NCBI RefSeq assembly: GCF_042219825.1
Contig: NZ_JBHJHQ010000006.1
Coordinates: 439,183-503,182, forward strand
Direction of reading: 5' to 3'
DNA from: JBHJHP01 sp042219825
GTDB lineage: Bacteria; Bacteroidota; Bacteroidia; Bacteroidales; UBA5342
Length of the DNA: 64,000 nt
Part shown: one piece after another, positions 54,431 to 62,707 of the stretch
How the letters are laid out: each line of letters starts with the position of its first letter
How positions within the stretch are numbered: the first letter of the stretch is position 1
The notes under the pieces: generated by a model
Told to the model about the DNA's origin: nothing
The model's database searches: none
What the model saw: only the letters and a program-made list of their open reading frames with translations
Program-made: the position numbers and the translations under genes

Positions 54431-55264
54431 TTAGTGTGTTAGCGAAATGCTTTCTGGGGAAATTGTAATTTTTTTGTCTTTATATAAACTTCCTATTGCC
54501 ATTTTGAACGCTTTTTTACTGCAATGAAAAAGCTGTTGGATTTCTTCAGGTGAACTTTTATCCGATAAATTCAGTGTTCCGCCATTTACTTCCAGGGCTT
54601 CCAGAATCTGATCGCTTAAACCTTCTGTTTTGGCAAAACCGGACTTAGTAAGAATGCAATCAATTTTTTCATCTTCGCGAACTTTTTGAATATAACCCTT
54701 CATGACATCACCGGGATTCAGAGGCTTAAATACCTGGTTTTTGTAAAGTAGTCCTGTATGTTGTTGATTGATTATAACCTTGTATCCAAAATCAGTTTCA
54801 TTCCATATAACCAGATCTACTTCCAGTCCTTCTTCATATTCGGGCGGAATATTATCAAGGTATTTTTCAATTTTTGTTGATCCGAAAATACGTTGTGTCG
54901 TAAAATCATATTCAACGGCAATTAAAACTTCCTGTCCCTTCTTCAGTTTTGACCTCTGCTCTCTGAAAGGAATCAGCAGGTCCTTCATTAGTCCCCAGTC
55001 TGCAAAGGCACCGATATTATTCGCATCTGCTATTTTCATGCGTGCAATTTCTCCAACCATTGCCAGCGGCCTCTCGGTTGTGGCAATGAGCCTGTCCTCT
55101 GAATCGCTGTAAATGAATAGTTCCAGGGAATCACCCGGTTGCAGATTTTCCGGTTCATACCGTTTAGGCAGGAGTATTTCACCAAAACTTTCTCCATCGA
55201 AATAGGCACCGAAGTCCACTTTCTTAACGCATGTCAGACTATTTATTTTACCGATATGGATCAT
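54431..55264 (-). CDS. cvfB: S1-like RNA-binding protein, CvfB family
   Basis: The start is the ATG at 55264 (MIHIGKINSLTCVKKVDFG), giving 277 residues. Three or four S1/OB-like domains follow: GAYFDGESFGEILLPKRY, IGAFADWGLMKDLLIPFREQ, FGYKVIINQQHTGLLYKNQVF. A C-terminal winged helix comes last (FHCSKKAFKMAIGSLYKDKKI). This matches the CvfB/YitL family, which binds RNA and affects gene expression in other bacteria. Its promoter element is at 55283-55290. Confidence 0.9.
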   Translation of the reverse strand: MIHIGKINSLTCVKKVDFGAYFDGESFGEILLPKRYEPENLQPGDSLELFIYSDSEDRLIATTERPLAMVGEIARMKIADANNIGAFADWGLMKDLLIPFREQRSKLKKGQEVLIAVEYDFTTQRIFGSTKIEKYLDNIPPEYEEGLEVDLVIWNETDFGYKVIINQQHTGLLYKNQVFKPLNPGDVMKGYIQKVREDEKIDCILTKSGFAKTEGLSDQILEALEVNGGTLNLSDKSSPEEIQQLFHCSKKAFKMAIGSLYKDKKITISPESISLTH

Positions 55265-55282
55265 ATACTTTTCTTTGTGTTG

Positions 55283-55290
55283 CAAAAATA
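55283..55290 (-). promoter_or_regulatory. Bacteroidota -7 element for the CvfB gene
   Basis: The minus strand reads TATTTTTG, a perfect TAnnTTTG, 19-26 bases before the ATG at 55264. Confidence 0.5.
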
Positions 55291-55381
55291 GATGTTATAA
55301 TTCAGTTGCTGTATATATTTTTCATTTCATTTAACATAACCGGATAAACTTTAAGATAAAACAGTGTGTTTAATTTCAAAT

Positions 55382-55537
55382 ATGATGGTTATGAAAGGTA
55401 TGGGCGAGAAGGCAAAGAGGATCATCAAAAGGTTTGGAACAGCGGGTTTACTGTTTTTATTTTTAAAAGGAATGGTACTGATTTTCTTCGGCGGAACCAT
55501 TACCAGGTTTATTATTGAGCTGATTCATAAAGTATGA
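55382..55537 (+). CDS. Small membrane protein, 51 residues
   Basis: Translation from ATG 55382 gives 51 residues: a basic amphipathic start (MKGMGEKAKRIIKRFGTAG), one hydrophobic helix (LLFLFLKGMVLIFFGG) and a short tail ending IIELIHKV. An ATG a few codons later is an alternative start. The charge pattern and the clean frame between two opposite genes suggest a real small gene; I recall similar short proteins in Bacteroidota. The function is unknown. Confidence 0.6.
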   Translation: MMVMKGMGEKAKRIIKRFGTAGLLFLFLKGMVLIFFGGTITRFIIELIHKV

Positions 55538-55541
55538 TTTG

Positions 55542-56657
55542 CTAGTGCAGAACTTCCCGGTACAGTTTCAACAATATTTTTTCTTCGTTTTCCCAGCATA
55601 GTTCAATGGCTGCAGTTTTAAGGTTTTCTTTCCACTTTTGTATCTGTTCTTCGTCGTTAAGCATTCTGTTTATTTGTTGAGCCAGTTCTTCCGGTTCACG
55701 GCTTTTAAGTGTTTCTCCAACCTTATATTTTTTCACAATATTTTTCATCTCAGGGAAATCACTGACAAGAACAGGAACTCCTGCCTGAATATAATCCATC
55801 AGTTTATTGGGAAGTGCATAGTAATAATTCAGCCCGAGGTTTTCTTCTATAGAGATTCCCAAATCTGCAAGCTGAGTGTAGACGCTTAATTTTTTTGGAT
55901 CCATTTTGCCTTTGAAAATAACTTTTTCCGCCACATTGGAGTTCTGAACCATTAAATGAAGTTCCTTCATCAGGTAACCGTCTCCAACAATCACAAAAAG
56001 AGCATTATTAATAAACGGCAGTGCTGCAATGATATCTTCTATGCCTCTGCCCATATTAACTGATCCCTGGTAAAGGATCATTTTTTCTTCCCTTTTTTGT
56101 TTATTTTCAGAAATCTCAAACCTGTACGGCACATTGCGGATCACTTCAAATCCTGACTTGTAATGGTTTTGGAGTGATTTGCATACCGTATATTTATAAT
56201 GGATTTTTGGAATATACTTTTGCTCTATCCATCTCCAGAATTTCTGAACCGCAGGTCGATGAATAACTTCCGGAACCTCTGACATGATCTCATGGCTGTC
56301 GAACACCAGTTTGCATCTTTTAAGTTTCGAGACATAGTAACAGGGGAGAAGTGTGTCAGCATCATTGGATACTATGATGTCTGATGGTTGGATCAATAAC
56401 CTAAAAAACAAACGGATATTGAAGGCTGCATAAAACTTAAAACCCTTATTAAACAGCAGTCTTATTCTCCTGACATTATATTCGTATGTTGGATTATCAT
56501 GTCTGAGCTTTCTGCAAATAACAGTTACCTGCCCCAGATTATTATGAAGGGATGTTGCAATCTTTTGTATTCGCTGATCCGTGTTCAAATCAGAGATAAC
56601 GGCAATGGTTATTCGGGGTGTGTTGTTTTTCAACGTGTTGTTGGTATTTAAAAGCAA
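55542..56657 (-). CDS. Glycosyltransferase, GT4-like (GT-B fold)
   Basis: A 371-residue protein. The N-terminal domain contains AVISDLNTDQRIQKIATSL and LVFDSHEIMSEVPEV; the C-terminal domain has ILYQGSVNMGRGIEDIIAAL, FVIVGDGYLMKEL and the E-rich nucleotide-sugar site ADLGISIEENLGLNYYYALPNKLMDYIQAGVPVL. This is the GT-B fold of family 4. The product is unknown. It stands alone, with a terminator between it and trxA. Confidence 0.88.
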   Translation of the reverse strand: MLLNTNNTLKNNTPRITIAVISDLNTDQRIQKIATSLHNNLGQVTVICRKLRHDNPTYEYNVRRIRLLFNKGFKFYAAFNIRLFFRLLIQPSDIIVSNDADTLLPCYYVSKLKRCKLVFDSHEIMSEVPEVIHRPAVQKFWRWIEQKYIPKIHYKYTVCKSLQNHYKSGFEVIRNVPYRFEISENKQKREEKMILYQGSVNMGRGIEDIIAALPFINNALFVIVGDGYLMKELHLMVQNSNVAEKVIFKGKMDPKKLSVYTQLADLGISIEENLGLNYYYALPNKLMDYIQAGVPVLVSDFPEMKNIVKKYKVGETLKSREPEELAQQINRMLNDEEQIQKWKENLKTAAIELCWENEEKILLKLYREVLH

Positions 56658-56674
56658 TTATAAAGATAGTAAAA

Positions 56675-56701
56675 CAAAAAACCCCGGCAAGCACCGGGGT
56701 A
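56675..56701 (-). terminator. Terminator of trxA
   Basis: CCCCGG pairs with CCGGGG across a short loop, followed on the minus strand by TTTTTTG, about 22 bases past the trxA stop. Confidence 0.9.
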
Positions 56702-56722
56702 GTATTTAATCTTTCTGTTTGA

Positions 56723-57040
56723 TTATAAAAGATTTTCCATCTTTTGTACCAGAATATTTTTAGGCACAGCGCCTACCTGTTTGTCGGCAACTTCACCACC
56801 TTTGAAAAACAAAACGGTTGGAATATTCCTGATGCCGTATTTTGAACAGACTTCAGGATTTTCATCCACATTAAGTTTTGCAATTACTGCTTTTCCATCG
56901 TATTCCGATGACATATCTTCCACGATTGGACCAATCATTCTACAAGGTCCGCACCATTCAGCCCAGAAATCGATCAGGGCTGGCTTGTCTGAATTAAGTA
57001 TCAGTTCTTCAAAATTACTGTCAGTTACTTCAATAGCCAT
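56723..57040 (-). CDS. trxA: Thioredoxin
   Basis: A 105-residue protein with the whole thioredoxin fold: DFWAEWCGPCRMIGP (CGPC active site), KLNVDENPEVCSKYGIRNIPTVLFF (cis-Pro loop) and the GAVPKN end. It has no signal peptide, so it reduces cytosolic disulfides. It has its own promoter element and terminator. Confidence 0.96.
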   Translation of the reverse strand: MAIEVTDSNFEELILNSDKPALIDFWAEWCGPCRMIGPIVEDMSSEYDGKAVIAKLNVDENPEVCSKYGIRNIPTVLFFKGGEVADKQVGAVPKNILVQKMENLL

Positions 57041-57075
57041 GATATATTATTTTAATTTTTATGCTTCGCAGATAA

Positions 57076-57083
57076 CAAAAGTA
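57076..57083 (-). promoter_or_regulatory. Bacteroidota -7 element for trxA
   Basis: The minus strand reads TACTTTTG, 36-43 bases before the trxA start. Confidence 0.5.
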
Positions 57084-57215
57084 CGTCTACCGGTTTTTAT
57101 ATGAATTTATTCCCGGCTGTCTTTTTAAACAAAATATCAACTTAAAAAGAACTCAAAGTATATCGTAAATCTGTATCCTGTATTCATTTTTAATTGTAAA
57201 CCTTGTTATAACAGC

Positions 57216-57377
57216 TTAACAATGTTTTGGTTTACCCGATTCTTCCCAATTTTTCTTTAAATCACAACCAGGGCAGGTATCGCAGGGGGACGACGGTTTC
57301 TGTAATACTTTAACCAGGCGTCGCGCGATAATTACTATGGTAATTAAACCTATTATTGAAACTATTACTTCCTGCAT
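57216..57377 (-). CDS. FeoB-associated Cys-rich membrane protein
   Basis: Translation from ATG 57377 gives 53 residues: one membrane helix (VIVSIIGLITIVIIARRL), then a cytosolic Cys-rich segment CDTCPGC and a final Cys. This is the FeoB-associated family (PF12669-like). It starts two bases after the feoAB stop and is thus the second gene of that operon. Its exact role in iron uptake is unknown; it may hand on or sense Fe(II). Confidence 0.88.
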   Translation of the reverse strand: MQEVIVSIIGLITIVIIARRLVKVLQKPSSPCDTCPGCDLKKNWEESGKPKHC

Positions 57378-57379
57378 GT

Positions 57380-59836
57380 TCAGAATAATAAATTTCCGGC
57401 ACTGTTAACAACAAATGCCAGAAAATAAGCCAGTACTGATGTGTATCCCAGGGTAAACATAGCCCATTTCCAGCTTCCTGTTTCAACTTTAATTGATGAT
57501 AAAGTAGCCAGACAGGGGAAATAGATCAGTACAAATACTACAAGCGCCAGGGCACTTGTTTTGTTCAATCCGGGTGATGTTTCTCCGTTAATTGTTATAG
57601 GATTTCGCAGCTTTTCTGATAATTTTCCCGTTTCAATATCTTCCTGTTGATAAAGCACGGAAATTGTACTGACTATGATCTCCTTAGCCGGAATGCCACA
57701 TAACAAACTAACGCCTACCTTCCAGTTGAATCCAAGTGGTCGGAGTGCCGGTTCAATAAACCGTCCTACCTGTCCGAGATAGGAATGGGCCTGTAAATCT
57801 GCGTTCATTTTAAGATGTACTGCTTTAATGGAATCCTGTTGTATGGATTGTGGAAGCGTACTTTGCGAAATTTTTGCGATCTGAGTTTCATATGTATTAA
57901 TCATCTCATGATTATGCGGAAAGTATCCCAGCATCCAGATGGCGATAGAGGCCAGCAGAACAACTCCTGCTATTTTCTTCACATATTGTTCTCCGCGCTT
58001 CCACATGTGAATTCCCGTGGTTCTAATGGATGGTAAACGATAAGGCGGAAGTTCCATTACAAAGGGTGCAGAGCTTTTTTTAATGATGGTTTTCTTAAAT
58101 ACCCTTGCAAATATTATGGCCAGCAAAATACCAAGTACGTAAATACTTAGTAGTAAAAGACTTGCATGTTCAGGAAAAAAACTGCCAATAATTAAAATAT
58201 ATACGGGTAACCGCGCACTGCACGACATAAGGGGAATCAGTAGAATAGTCAGCAACCGGTTTTTATTGTCTTCAATTGTACGGGTTGCCATAATGGCCGG
58301 TACATTGCAGCCAAACCCCATGATAAGCGGGATGAAGGACTTTCCATGTAATCCGATCTTATGCATTAACCGGTCCATAATAAAAGCTGCCCGCGCCATG
58401 TATCCACTGTCTTCCATAAACGAAATAAAGAAATACAGAATAAGAATATTGGGCAGGAATACCAATACCGCGCCTACACCTCCAAGAATACCGTTTATTA
58501 GCAAATCATGCAGCGGCCCATCACTCACAAGCTGATCCAGTGTACCCTGTAACCATACAACGCCACTATCAAGCCAGTTCATTGGGTATTGTCCCAGTGA
58601 AAAAGTTGCTTTGAACATGATATACAAAAACAGAAAAAATATAGGGAACCCGAATAATTTATGTGTAAGGATTGTATCAATAACCCTGGAGGTATTTAGC
58701 GTTTCCATTTCAGGATCAACCTTGACAGTTTCTCTTATAGCACCTGCAATAAACGCATATTTAGCTTCGGTTATAATCGTTTCACTATCATTGTTATAGA
58801 TGCTTTCAAGCTGCCTGATCTCCTTTTTTGTTACATTTTTTATGGCCACATATTCCGGGAACTGTTTAATAAATGATTCTGCATCACCGTCCCGTTCCAG
58901 AAGTTTGAGAGCCAGGAAACGCGGGGACAATCTATTGGTGATTTCCTTATTCTGTGACAACTCCCTTCTGATTTTTCGGATGGCAGATTCAGCATTGTCG
59001 CCATAATTTATATGCACATGGCGTACAACCGGATCCACTTCCTCGTACACATCAATAACCTCATCCATGAGTTCAGTGATTCCTCTGCCTTTTGATGCTA
59101 CTGTTGGAACAAAGGGAATTCCAACCATTTCGCCGAGTGCCTTATAGTTAAAATCAATACCTTTTGAACCCATTTCATCGAACATATTCAGTACTCCGAT
59201 TACGCGAATATCCATATCGATAAGCTGCGTGGTAAGGTAAAGATTACGTTCCAGGTTTGAGGCGTCGATAACGTTAATAACAATATCCGGTTTTTGTTCC
59301 AGGATATGTTTCCGTACATACCTTTCTTCCGGAGAATAAGTGGTCATGCTGTATGTACCGGGCAGGTCAACAAGATTAAACTCGTAACCCTTGTATTTTC
59401 TCACACCGAGCTTGGCATCAACCGTAACACCGCTAAAATTTCCTACGTGTTCGTATGATCCTGTTATCTTATTATAGAGCGTTGTCTTTCCGGAATTTGG
59501 ATTTCCGACAAATGCTATGTTAATGTGTTTCCGTTTTTCTAAGGCAAGATTACGGAGTTGCGTTTCTTCATAAACACCTTCATATCCGTTTTGAAGCAGA
59601 TTTTTTCCTTCGCTGACAGATACAACTTCTATATTGGCGGCTTCGCTTCTTCTAAGCGAAACCTGGTAGTCCATAATCTGGTATTCAATGGGGTCTTTTA
59701 GTGGTGCGTTCTTTATTACTTTTACCACCTTTCCCCTGATGAATCCCATCTCAATAATTCGCCTGCGGAATGCCCCATGCCCTCTGACCTTTACAATAAC
59801 AGCCTCTTCATTATTCCGCAATTCGGATAGATTCAT
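57380..59836 (-). CDS. feoB: Ferrous iron transporter, FeoA-FeoB fusion
   Basis: An 818-residue fusion. The FeoA SH3-like domain covers about 1-76. The FeoB G domain follows: G1 GNPNSGKTT (111-119), switch GNFSGVTVDAK, DLPGTYSMTTYSPEE and G4 VLNMFDEMGSKG. After a helical GDI-like spacer come two Gate regions with about eight helices (IMGFGCNVPAIMATRTIED, LMSCSARLPVYILIIGSFF, LLCGIPAKEIIVSTISVLYQ). It imports Fe(II) across the inner membrane. FeoAB fusions are typical of Bacteroidales. Confidence 0.96.
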   Translation of the reverse strand: MNLSELRNNEEAVIVKVRGHGAFRRRIIEMGFIRGKVVKVIKNAPLKDPIEYQIMDYQVSLRRSEAANIEVVSVSEGKNLLQNGYEGVYEETQLRNLALEKRKHINIAFVGNPNSGKTTLYNKITGSYEHVGNFSGVTVDAKLGVRKYKGYEFNLVDLPGTYSMTTYSPEERYVRKHILEQKPDIVINVIDASNLERNLYLTTQLIDMDIRVIGVLNMFDEMGSKGIDFNYKALGEMVGIPFVPTVASKGRGITELMDEVIDVYEEVDPVVRHVHINYGDNAESAIRKIRRELSQNKEITNRLSPRFLALKLLERDGDAESFIKQFPEYVAIKNVTKKEIRQLESIYNNDSETIITEAKYAFIAGAIRETVKVDPEMETLNTSRVIDTILTHKLFGFPIFFLFLYIMFKATFSLGQYPMNWLDSGVVWLQGTLDQLVSDGPLHDLLINGILGGVGAVLVFLPNILILYFFISFMEDSGYMARAAFIMDRLMHKIGLHGKSFIPLIMGFGCNVPAIMATRTIEDNKNRLLTILLIPLMSCSARLPVYILIIGSFFPEHASLLLLSIYVLGILLAIIFARVFKKTIIKKSSAPFVMELPPYRLPSIRTTGIHMWKRGEQYVKKIAGVVLLASIAIWMLGYFPHNHEMINTYETQIAKISQSTLPQSIQQDSIKAVHLKMNADLQAHSYLGQVGRFIEPALRPLGFNWKVGVSLLCGIPAKEIIVSTISVLYQQEDIETGKLSEKLRNPITINGETSPGLNKTSALALVVFVLIYFPCLATLSSIKVETGSWKWAMFTLGYTSVLAYFLAFVVNSAGNLLF

Positions 59837-60065
59837 ATCAAACTTATTTCGAATCGAAATTATATAATTTTATATCAGAATTAAAAATAACATATTTGCT
59901 AGTGTTTTTGAATGATTGTCAGGCGCAAAAAGTTGATTTTTAATGTCTTATTTAGTTTAAATCAAAACAAGTGCAAATTTCGTTTTTTTTTCGAAAACCC
60001 CAATATAATTGTGCATTTATAGGTGTTAATTATATAAAAAAGGATAAATAGCCATTTTATTTGTG

Positions 60066-60073
60066 TATTTTTG
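60066..60073 (+). promoter_or_regulatory. Bacteroidota -7 element
   Basis: TATTTTTG lies 12-19 bases before the start at 60085. It is close to the start, so the leader would be very short. Confidence 0.4.
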
Positions 60074-60084
60074 TGTGACAGGTA

Positions 60085-60825
60085 ATGGAAAAAAAGATAG
60101 AAGATATTATAGCAAATTTTAAGGGTAACTTTCACATTCTGGAAAAGAAGATAGACCTTGAAGAGCAGATGGTATATTTCAACAAGTCGAAGCACCTGAA
60201 GAAATTTATGCCGGATAATGTGCTCGACATGGCTGAAAGTCTTTGGAATGATGATGTGCCGGATGAACAACGTAAGAAAATACTTATATGGCTGGCATCA
60301 ATGCAGGATGTTAAAGCGTACCGTATTATTGAAGACTTTTTTTATAAAATAAAGGATAATGGACTTAAGAATTGGAGTTATCTGGCATTGATCGAGGCCA
60401 GGATGGGCTTGGAGAGTTCGCTGTCTGATGAGAAACAAATCTTCATATCTACCGGTTTAGGTGGAAAAGGGCAGATGCTGCGCTATTTTATTGTATTGTT
60501 TCCGCACGATAAAGACAAAGGTTTTTCAGATTTTGAACGTGATTTTGTACGTAAGGAATTTGAATTCGTTCTTAATCTTGAAGGATGTGAGTTCGAATTA
60601 AGAGAAACCAAATCGACCTATATCAGTTTTGTTGCGCTGATTCCCATAGATGTACTGATCAAGGATATTGTTGTAAAGATATTTAATGCATGCAATCAGT
60701 TCGGTAAATTCATCAGCGATAAATTTATTATCACCAATGTAAAGGAAATGGATGAAAACGAAATCTTTGAATTTATTGATAACGGTGATGATGTGGAAGA
60801 TATAGATGAGATAGATATCAGGTAA
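60085..60825 (+). CDS. Cytosolic protein of unknown function
   Basis: A 246-residue protein. The N-terminal half is helical and reads like HEAT-type repeats (LWNDDVPDEQRKKILIWLASMQDVKAYRIIEDFF, LKNWSYLALIEARMGLE). The C-terminal half begins ISTGLGGKGQMLRYFIVLFP and ends in an acidic tail. It has no signal. I recall similar proteins only in Bacteroidota. It shares a bidirectional terminator with the gene facing it. Confidence 0.75.
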   Translation: MEKKIEDIIANFKGNFHILEKKIDLEEQMVYFNKSKHLKKFMPDNVLDMAESLWNDDVPDEQRKKILIWLASMQDVKAYRIIEDFFYKIKDNGLKNWSYLALIEARMGLESSLSDEKQIFISTGLGGKGQMLRYFIVLFPHDKDKGFSDFERDFVRKEFEFVLNLEGCEFELRETKSTYISFVALIPIDVLIKDIVVKIFNACNQFGKFISDKFIITNVKEMDENEIFEFIDNGDDVEDIDEIDIR

Positions 60826-60847
60826 TTCAATAATAAAGTACTAAATA

Positions 60848-60880
60848 AAATAAAACCCCGGAATTCCGGGGTTTTATTTT
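60848..60880. terminator. Shared bidirectional terminator
   Basis: A perfect palindrome, AAATAAAACCCCGG with CCGGGGTTTTATTT, lies between two convergent genes. Confidence 0.92.
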
Positions 60881-61262
60881 ATTTTCCTAAATCGTCAAAA
60901 TCAACATCCGTTAATCCTGAACTGACCGTTAATTCAACTTCTTCTTCGGTGTTCAGTTCGGAATCGTTGGAATAGCCATCGGAATCGATTTCAATCTTTC
61001 CTTCGACAGCTTCGTTAACAAATTCGGTAGACTCCAAAAATGCTTCTCTGAATTTGTCAAAATCCTCCTTGTACAGGAAAATTTTATGTTTTTCGTAGCG
61101 AAACTCACCGTCGTTACCAAATCGTTTTTTACTTTCGGTGATTGTGAGGTAAAAATCATCTTTTTTGCGGGTTTTTTTCACATCAAAAAAATATGTACGT
61201 TTACCGGCTCTTACGATCTTAGAAAACACTTCATCTCTGTCTCTCTTTTCTGATCCTTCCAT
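60879..61262 (-). CDS. PUR-family DNA/RNA-binding protein
   Basis: A 127-residue protein. The PUR-like repeat reads EVFSKIVRAGKRTYFFDVKKTRKKDDFYLTITESKK and RYEKHKIFLYKEDFDKFREAF; an acidic tail follows. This is the DUF3276/PurA-like family, found mainly in Bacteroidota and spirochaetes, which binds single-stranded nucleic acid. Its role here is unknown. Confidence 0.88.
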   Translation of the reverse strand: MEGSEKRDRDEVFSKIVRAGKRTYFFDVKKTRKKDDFYLTITESKKRFGNDGEFRYEKHKIFLYKEDFDKFREAFLESTEFVNEAVEGKIEIDSDGYSNDSELNTEEEVELTVSSGLTDVDFDDLGK

Positions 61263-61374
61263 AATACACTTATTTGATAATTTATGAATTCAAATTTGTG
61301 AAAAAGATTTAACAATTCAAATCTTAACAGCTTTTTTTTTGATTTAGTGGCAATTATATACCATTTCTAAATAA

Positions 61375-61743
61375 CTAAACCGAACTTTTTTTAATTTTTT
61401 TAAGAAATGCTTCCGACATGGTTCTTCCCCGAAGTTTTGCACGGTCAGCCAGCGGACCTTCATAAAGTGACGTTACTGTGCTGTTCCATATTTCGAGCCA
61501 TATTCCAAAGTGCTTATCATCAAGTAACATTTTAAAATGAACAGGAATAGGTTTTCCGTAATACGCCATCTGTTTAAGTATGATGGTCTGCCAGAATCTG
61601 TAAAGCTTCTCAAGATGTTCATCCCAGTGTCCGGCAAGGTATTTTTCAAACACAGGGCCTATCTGTGCATCTTTCCGGGCGTTGTTATAAAAAGTATCTA
61701 CCAGCATTTTTATGTCATCAAAAGTTTCAATATCTTTTTTCAT
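61375..61743 (-). CDS. Group III truncated haemoglobin
   Basis: The start is the ATG at 61743 (MKKDIETFDDIKMLVDTFY), giving 122 residues. It matches group III truncated globins: the helix B/E region VDTFYNNARKDAQIGPVFEKYL, W-x-x-H-L-xx-LYRFWQT, and the proximal histidine in HFKMLLDDKHFGIWLEIW. Such globins bind O2 or NO. No NO-response genes are nearby. Confidence 0.9.
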   Translation of the reverse strand: MKKDIETFDDIKMLVDTFYNNARKDAQIGPVFEKYLAGHWDEHLEKLYRFWQTIILKQMAYYGKPIPVHFKMLLDDKHFGIWLEIWNSTVTSLYEGPLADRAKLRGRTMSEAFLKKIKKSSV

Positions 61744-61999
61744 AATTAAACGATTTACAAATTCAAATATGAGGAAACGGTCCAAATTTTAAATCAAAGC
61801 TGCAATGTGTTGTAAACATTTTACGTGTACAGACACTGATTTTTTAATTCATACTAATCAGTGGCAAAAATAATCGATCTCAATCTTTATTGAAATGCTT
61901 ATGCCAAATATTCGTGTTTTATTGTTGTGAATTGTCATTTTTTCGATTTTTTTTGCAGCCAGAAATGTATTAAATGTCATTTTGGCTTAAAAAATGTAA

Positions 62000-62015
62000 T
62001 GGCAGGATAATTGCA
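62000..62015 (+). promoter_or_regulatory. Candidate sigma-54 promoter for grpE-dnaJ
   Basis: TGGCAGGATAATTGCA matches the -24/-12 consensus TGGCACGnnnnTTGCW at every fixed position but one (G for C at position 6), with the correct 10-bp GG-GC spacing. The start of transcription would be near 62027, leaving a leader of about 25 bases before grpE. Confidence 0.65.
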
Positions 62016-62051
62016 TCTTAGCCGCATAAAATGAAAAAATCAAAATAAAAT

Positions 62052-62690
62052 ATGTCCAAGAAACAGAAAACCAACGAAAAAGAGCAGAAAAAGTCTGTTC
62101 AGGGGGAGACATCTAAGAACACTAAGGATAATGGTGAAAATAAAGGTTTGAAAATTGAAGTTGAAGAAGTTGATCCTGAAGTTGTTAATGATGTTGATAC
62201 TGAAAAGGAAGAGTTAAAGGCAGAATGTGAGGATAAAGCTGACGATCTGACTCTGGTTAAGAAAGCATATGAAGAACTGAATGATAAGCATCTTCGTTTG
62301 CAGGCTGAATTCGACAATTACAGAAAACGTACATTGCGCGAGAAAATGGAGTTGACAAAGTCAGCCGGTGAAAGTATTCTGGTAAATATTCTTCCGGTTA
62401 TAGACGATTTTGAACGTGCACAGCAGATGTTACATGATGCCGCTGACATTGAAAGTGTGCGTCAGGGATTTGAACTGATCTACTCAAAATTTGTAAGTTT
62501 CTTAAATCAGAATGGTGTTAAACCTATTGAAACTGAAGAAAAAGAGTTTGATACAGATTTGCATGAAGCGGTTACAAAGATCCCTGCTCCAAACGAAGAA
62601 CTCAAAGGCAAAGTAGTGGATTGTATACAGAAGGGGTACATGTTGAATGACAAGGTTATCCGTTATTCAAAAGTTGTGATAGGAGAGTGA
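62052..62690 (+). CDS. grpE: GrpE nucleotide-exchange factor
   Basis: A 212-residue protein. A charged, disordered N-terminus (about 1-60) leads to the long GrpE helix and the core: LRLQAEFDNYRKRTLREKMEL, ILVNILPVIDDFERA, SVRQGFELIYSKFVSFLNQNGVKPIE, DLHEAVTKIPAP and VVDCIQKGYMLNDKVIRYSKVVIG. It releases ADP from DnaK. dnaJ starts 17 bases downstream. dnaK is not in the window. Confidence 0.97.
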   Translation: MSKKQKTNEKEQKKSVQGETSKNTKDNGENKGLKIEVEEVDPEVVNDVDTEKEELKAECEDKADDLTLVKKAYEELNDKHLRLQAEFDNYRKRTLREKMELTKSAGESILVNILPVIDDFERAQQMLHDAADIESVRQGFELIYSKFVSFLNQNGVKPIETEEKEFDTDLHEAVTKIPAPNEELKGKVVDCIQKGYMLNDKVIRYSKVVIGE

Positions 62691-62707
62691 GGTTAAAAAT
62701 TTAAGGT

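Noticed and set aside
59837..59850. TAAGTTTG as the feoAB promoter
   Set aside because: It matches TAnnTTTG but lies only a few bases before the ATG, leaving no room for a leader.
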